In this document: positions 5,571 through 5,635 of the stretch, piece after piece
How positions within the stretch are numbered: the stretch's first letter is position 1
How the letters are laid out: each line of letters begins with the position of its first letter
Origin: Xanthobacteraceae bacterium
GTDB lineage: Bacteria; Pseudomonadota; Alphaproteobacteria; Rhizobiales; Xanthobacteraceae
Reading direction: 5' to 3'
NCBI GenBank assembly: GCA_030648135.1
Contig: JAUSIF010000349.1
Coordinates: 1-5,635 of the forward strand
DNA: 5,635 bases
Notes under the pieces: model-generated
Database searches by the model: none
What the model was told of the DNA's origin: nothing
Seen by the model: the letters and a program-made list of their open reading frames with translations, nothing else
Translations under genes and position numbers: made by a program

Positions 5571-5635
5571 TTCTATTCCCGTCCCCTACGCGTTCCGGAG
5601 CTTGTCGGCATTCCCGGTGTTCAGGCCGCGCTCGT
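5571..5635 (-). other. flhA leader, possibly with the tail of an upstream gene
   Basis: These 65 bp lie upstream of flhA. They contain the weak ribosome binding site GGGA and, further up, AGGGGA. In one frame the minus strand is open from 5633 to a TAG at 5588-5586 (15 residues ending in GLNTGNADKLRNA). In another it ends at a TGA (5623-5621) after only four codons. Either could be the end of a preceding gene in the same operon; in several alphaproteobacteria the sigma-54 activator gene flbD precedes flhA. The fragment is too short to identify, and no promoter was recognised. Confidence 0.25.

Overview
The window is chromosomal DNA from a GC-rich alphaproteobacterium, most likely a member of the Hyphomicrobiales (Rhizobiales). 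The basis is a near-canonical CtrA whose receiver domain carries the LAGIEDKVKGLGFGADDY version seen in that order, a FliI/FliJ/FlhA set of alphaproteobacterial type, and a dense group of GANTC (CcrM) sites in front of ctrA. The genus cannot be fixed from the sequence alone.

Layout. Positions 1-661 (minus) hold ctrA, cut by the window edge about eleven residues before its expected end. Positions 662-1007 are a 346-bp non-coding region between the divergent ctrA and fliI genes. It carries seven GANTC sites, three GTTAAC palindromes (one inside a TTAACCAT CtrA half-site) and two further dyads. Positions 1008-2333 (plus) are fliI, with a TTG start behind a strong GGAGG, followed after 24 bp by fliJ (2358-2765). 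Only 18 bp further, the convergent minus-strand unit ends. It consists of flhA (5570-3450) and, 21 bp after it, a GNAT-family acetyltransferase gene (3428-2784). The last 65 bp hold the flhA ribosome binding site and perhaps the tail of a preceding gene.

How the parts fit. FliI (export ATPase), FliJ (its central stalk) and FlhA (membrane export gate) belong to one machine, the flagellar type III export apparatus. CtrA is the cell-cycle master regulator that in this class controls flagellar genes and its own promoter. The shared ctrA-fliI region is therefore the likely control point, combining DNA methylation state (GANTC) with CtrA binding (TTAAC). The acetyltransferase is the one gene with no obvious flagellar role. 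I found no mobile element, CRISPR array, RNA gene or convincing intrinsic terminator. The genes are ordinary core genes; the unusual density of signal lies in the regulatory region.
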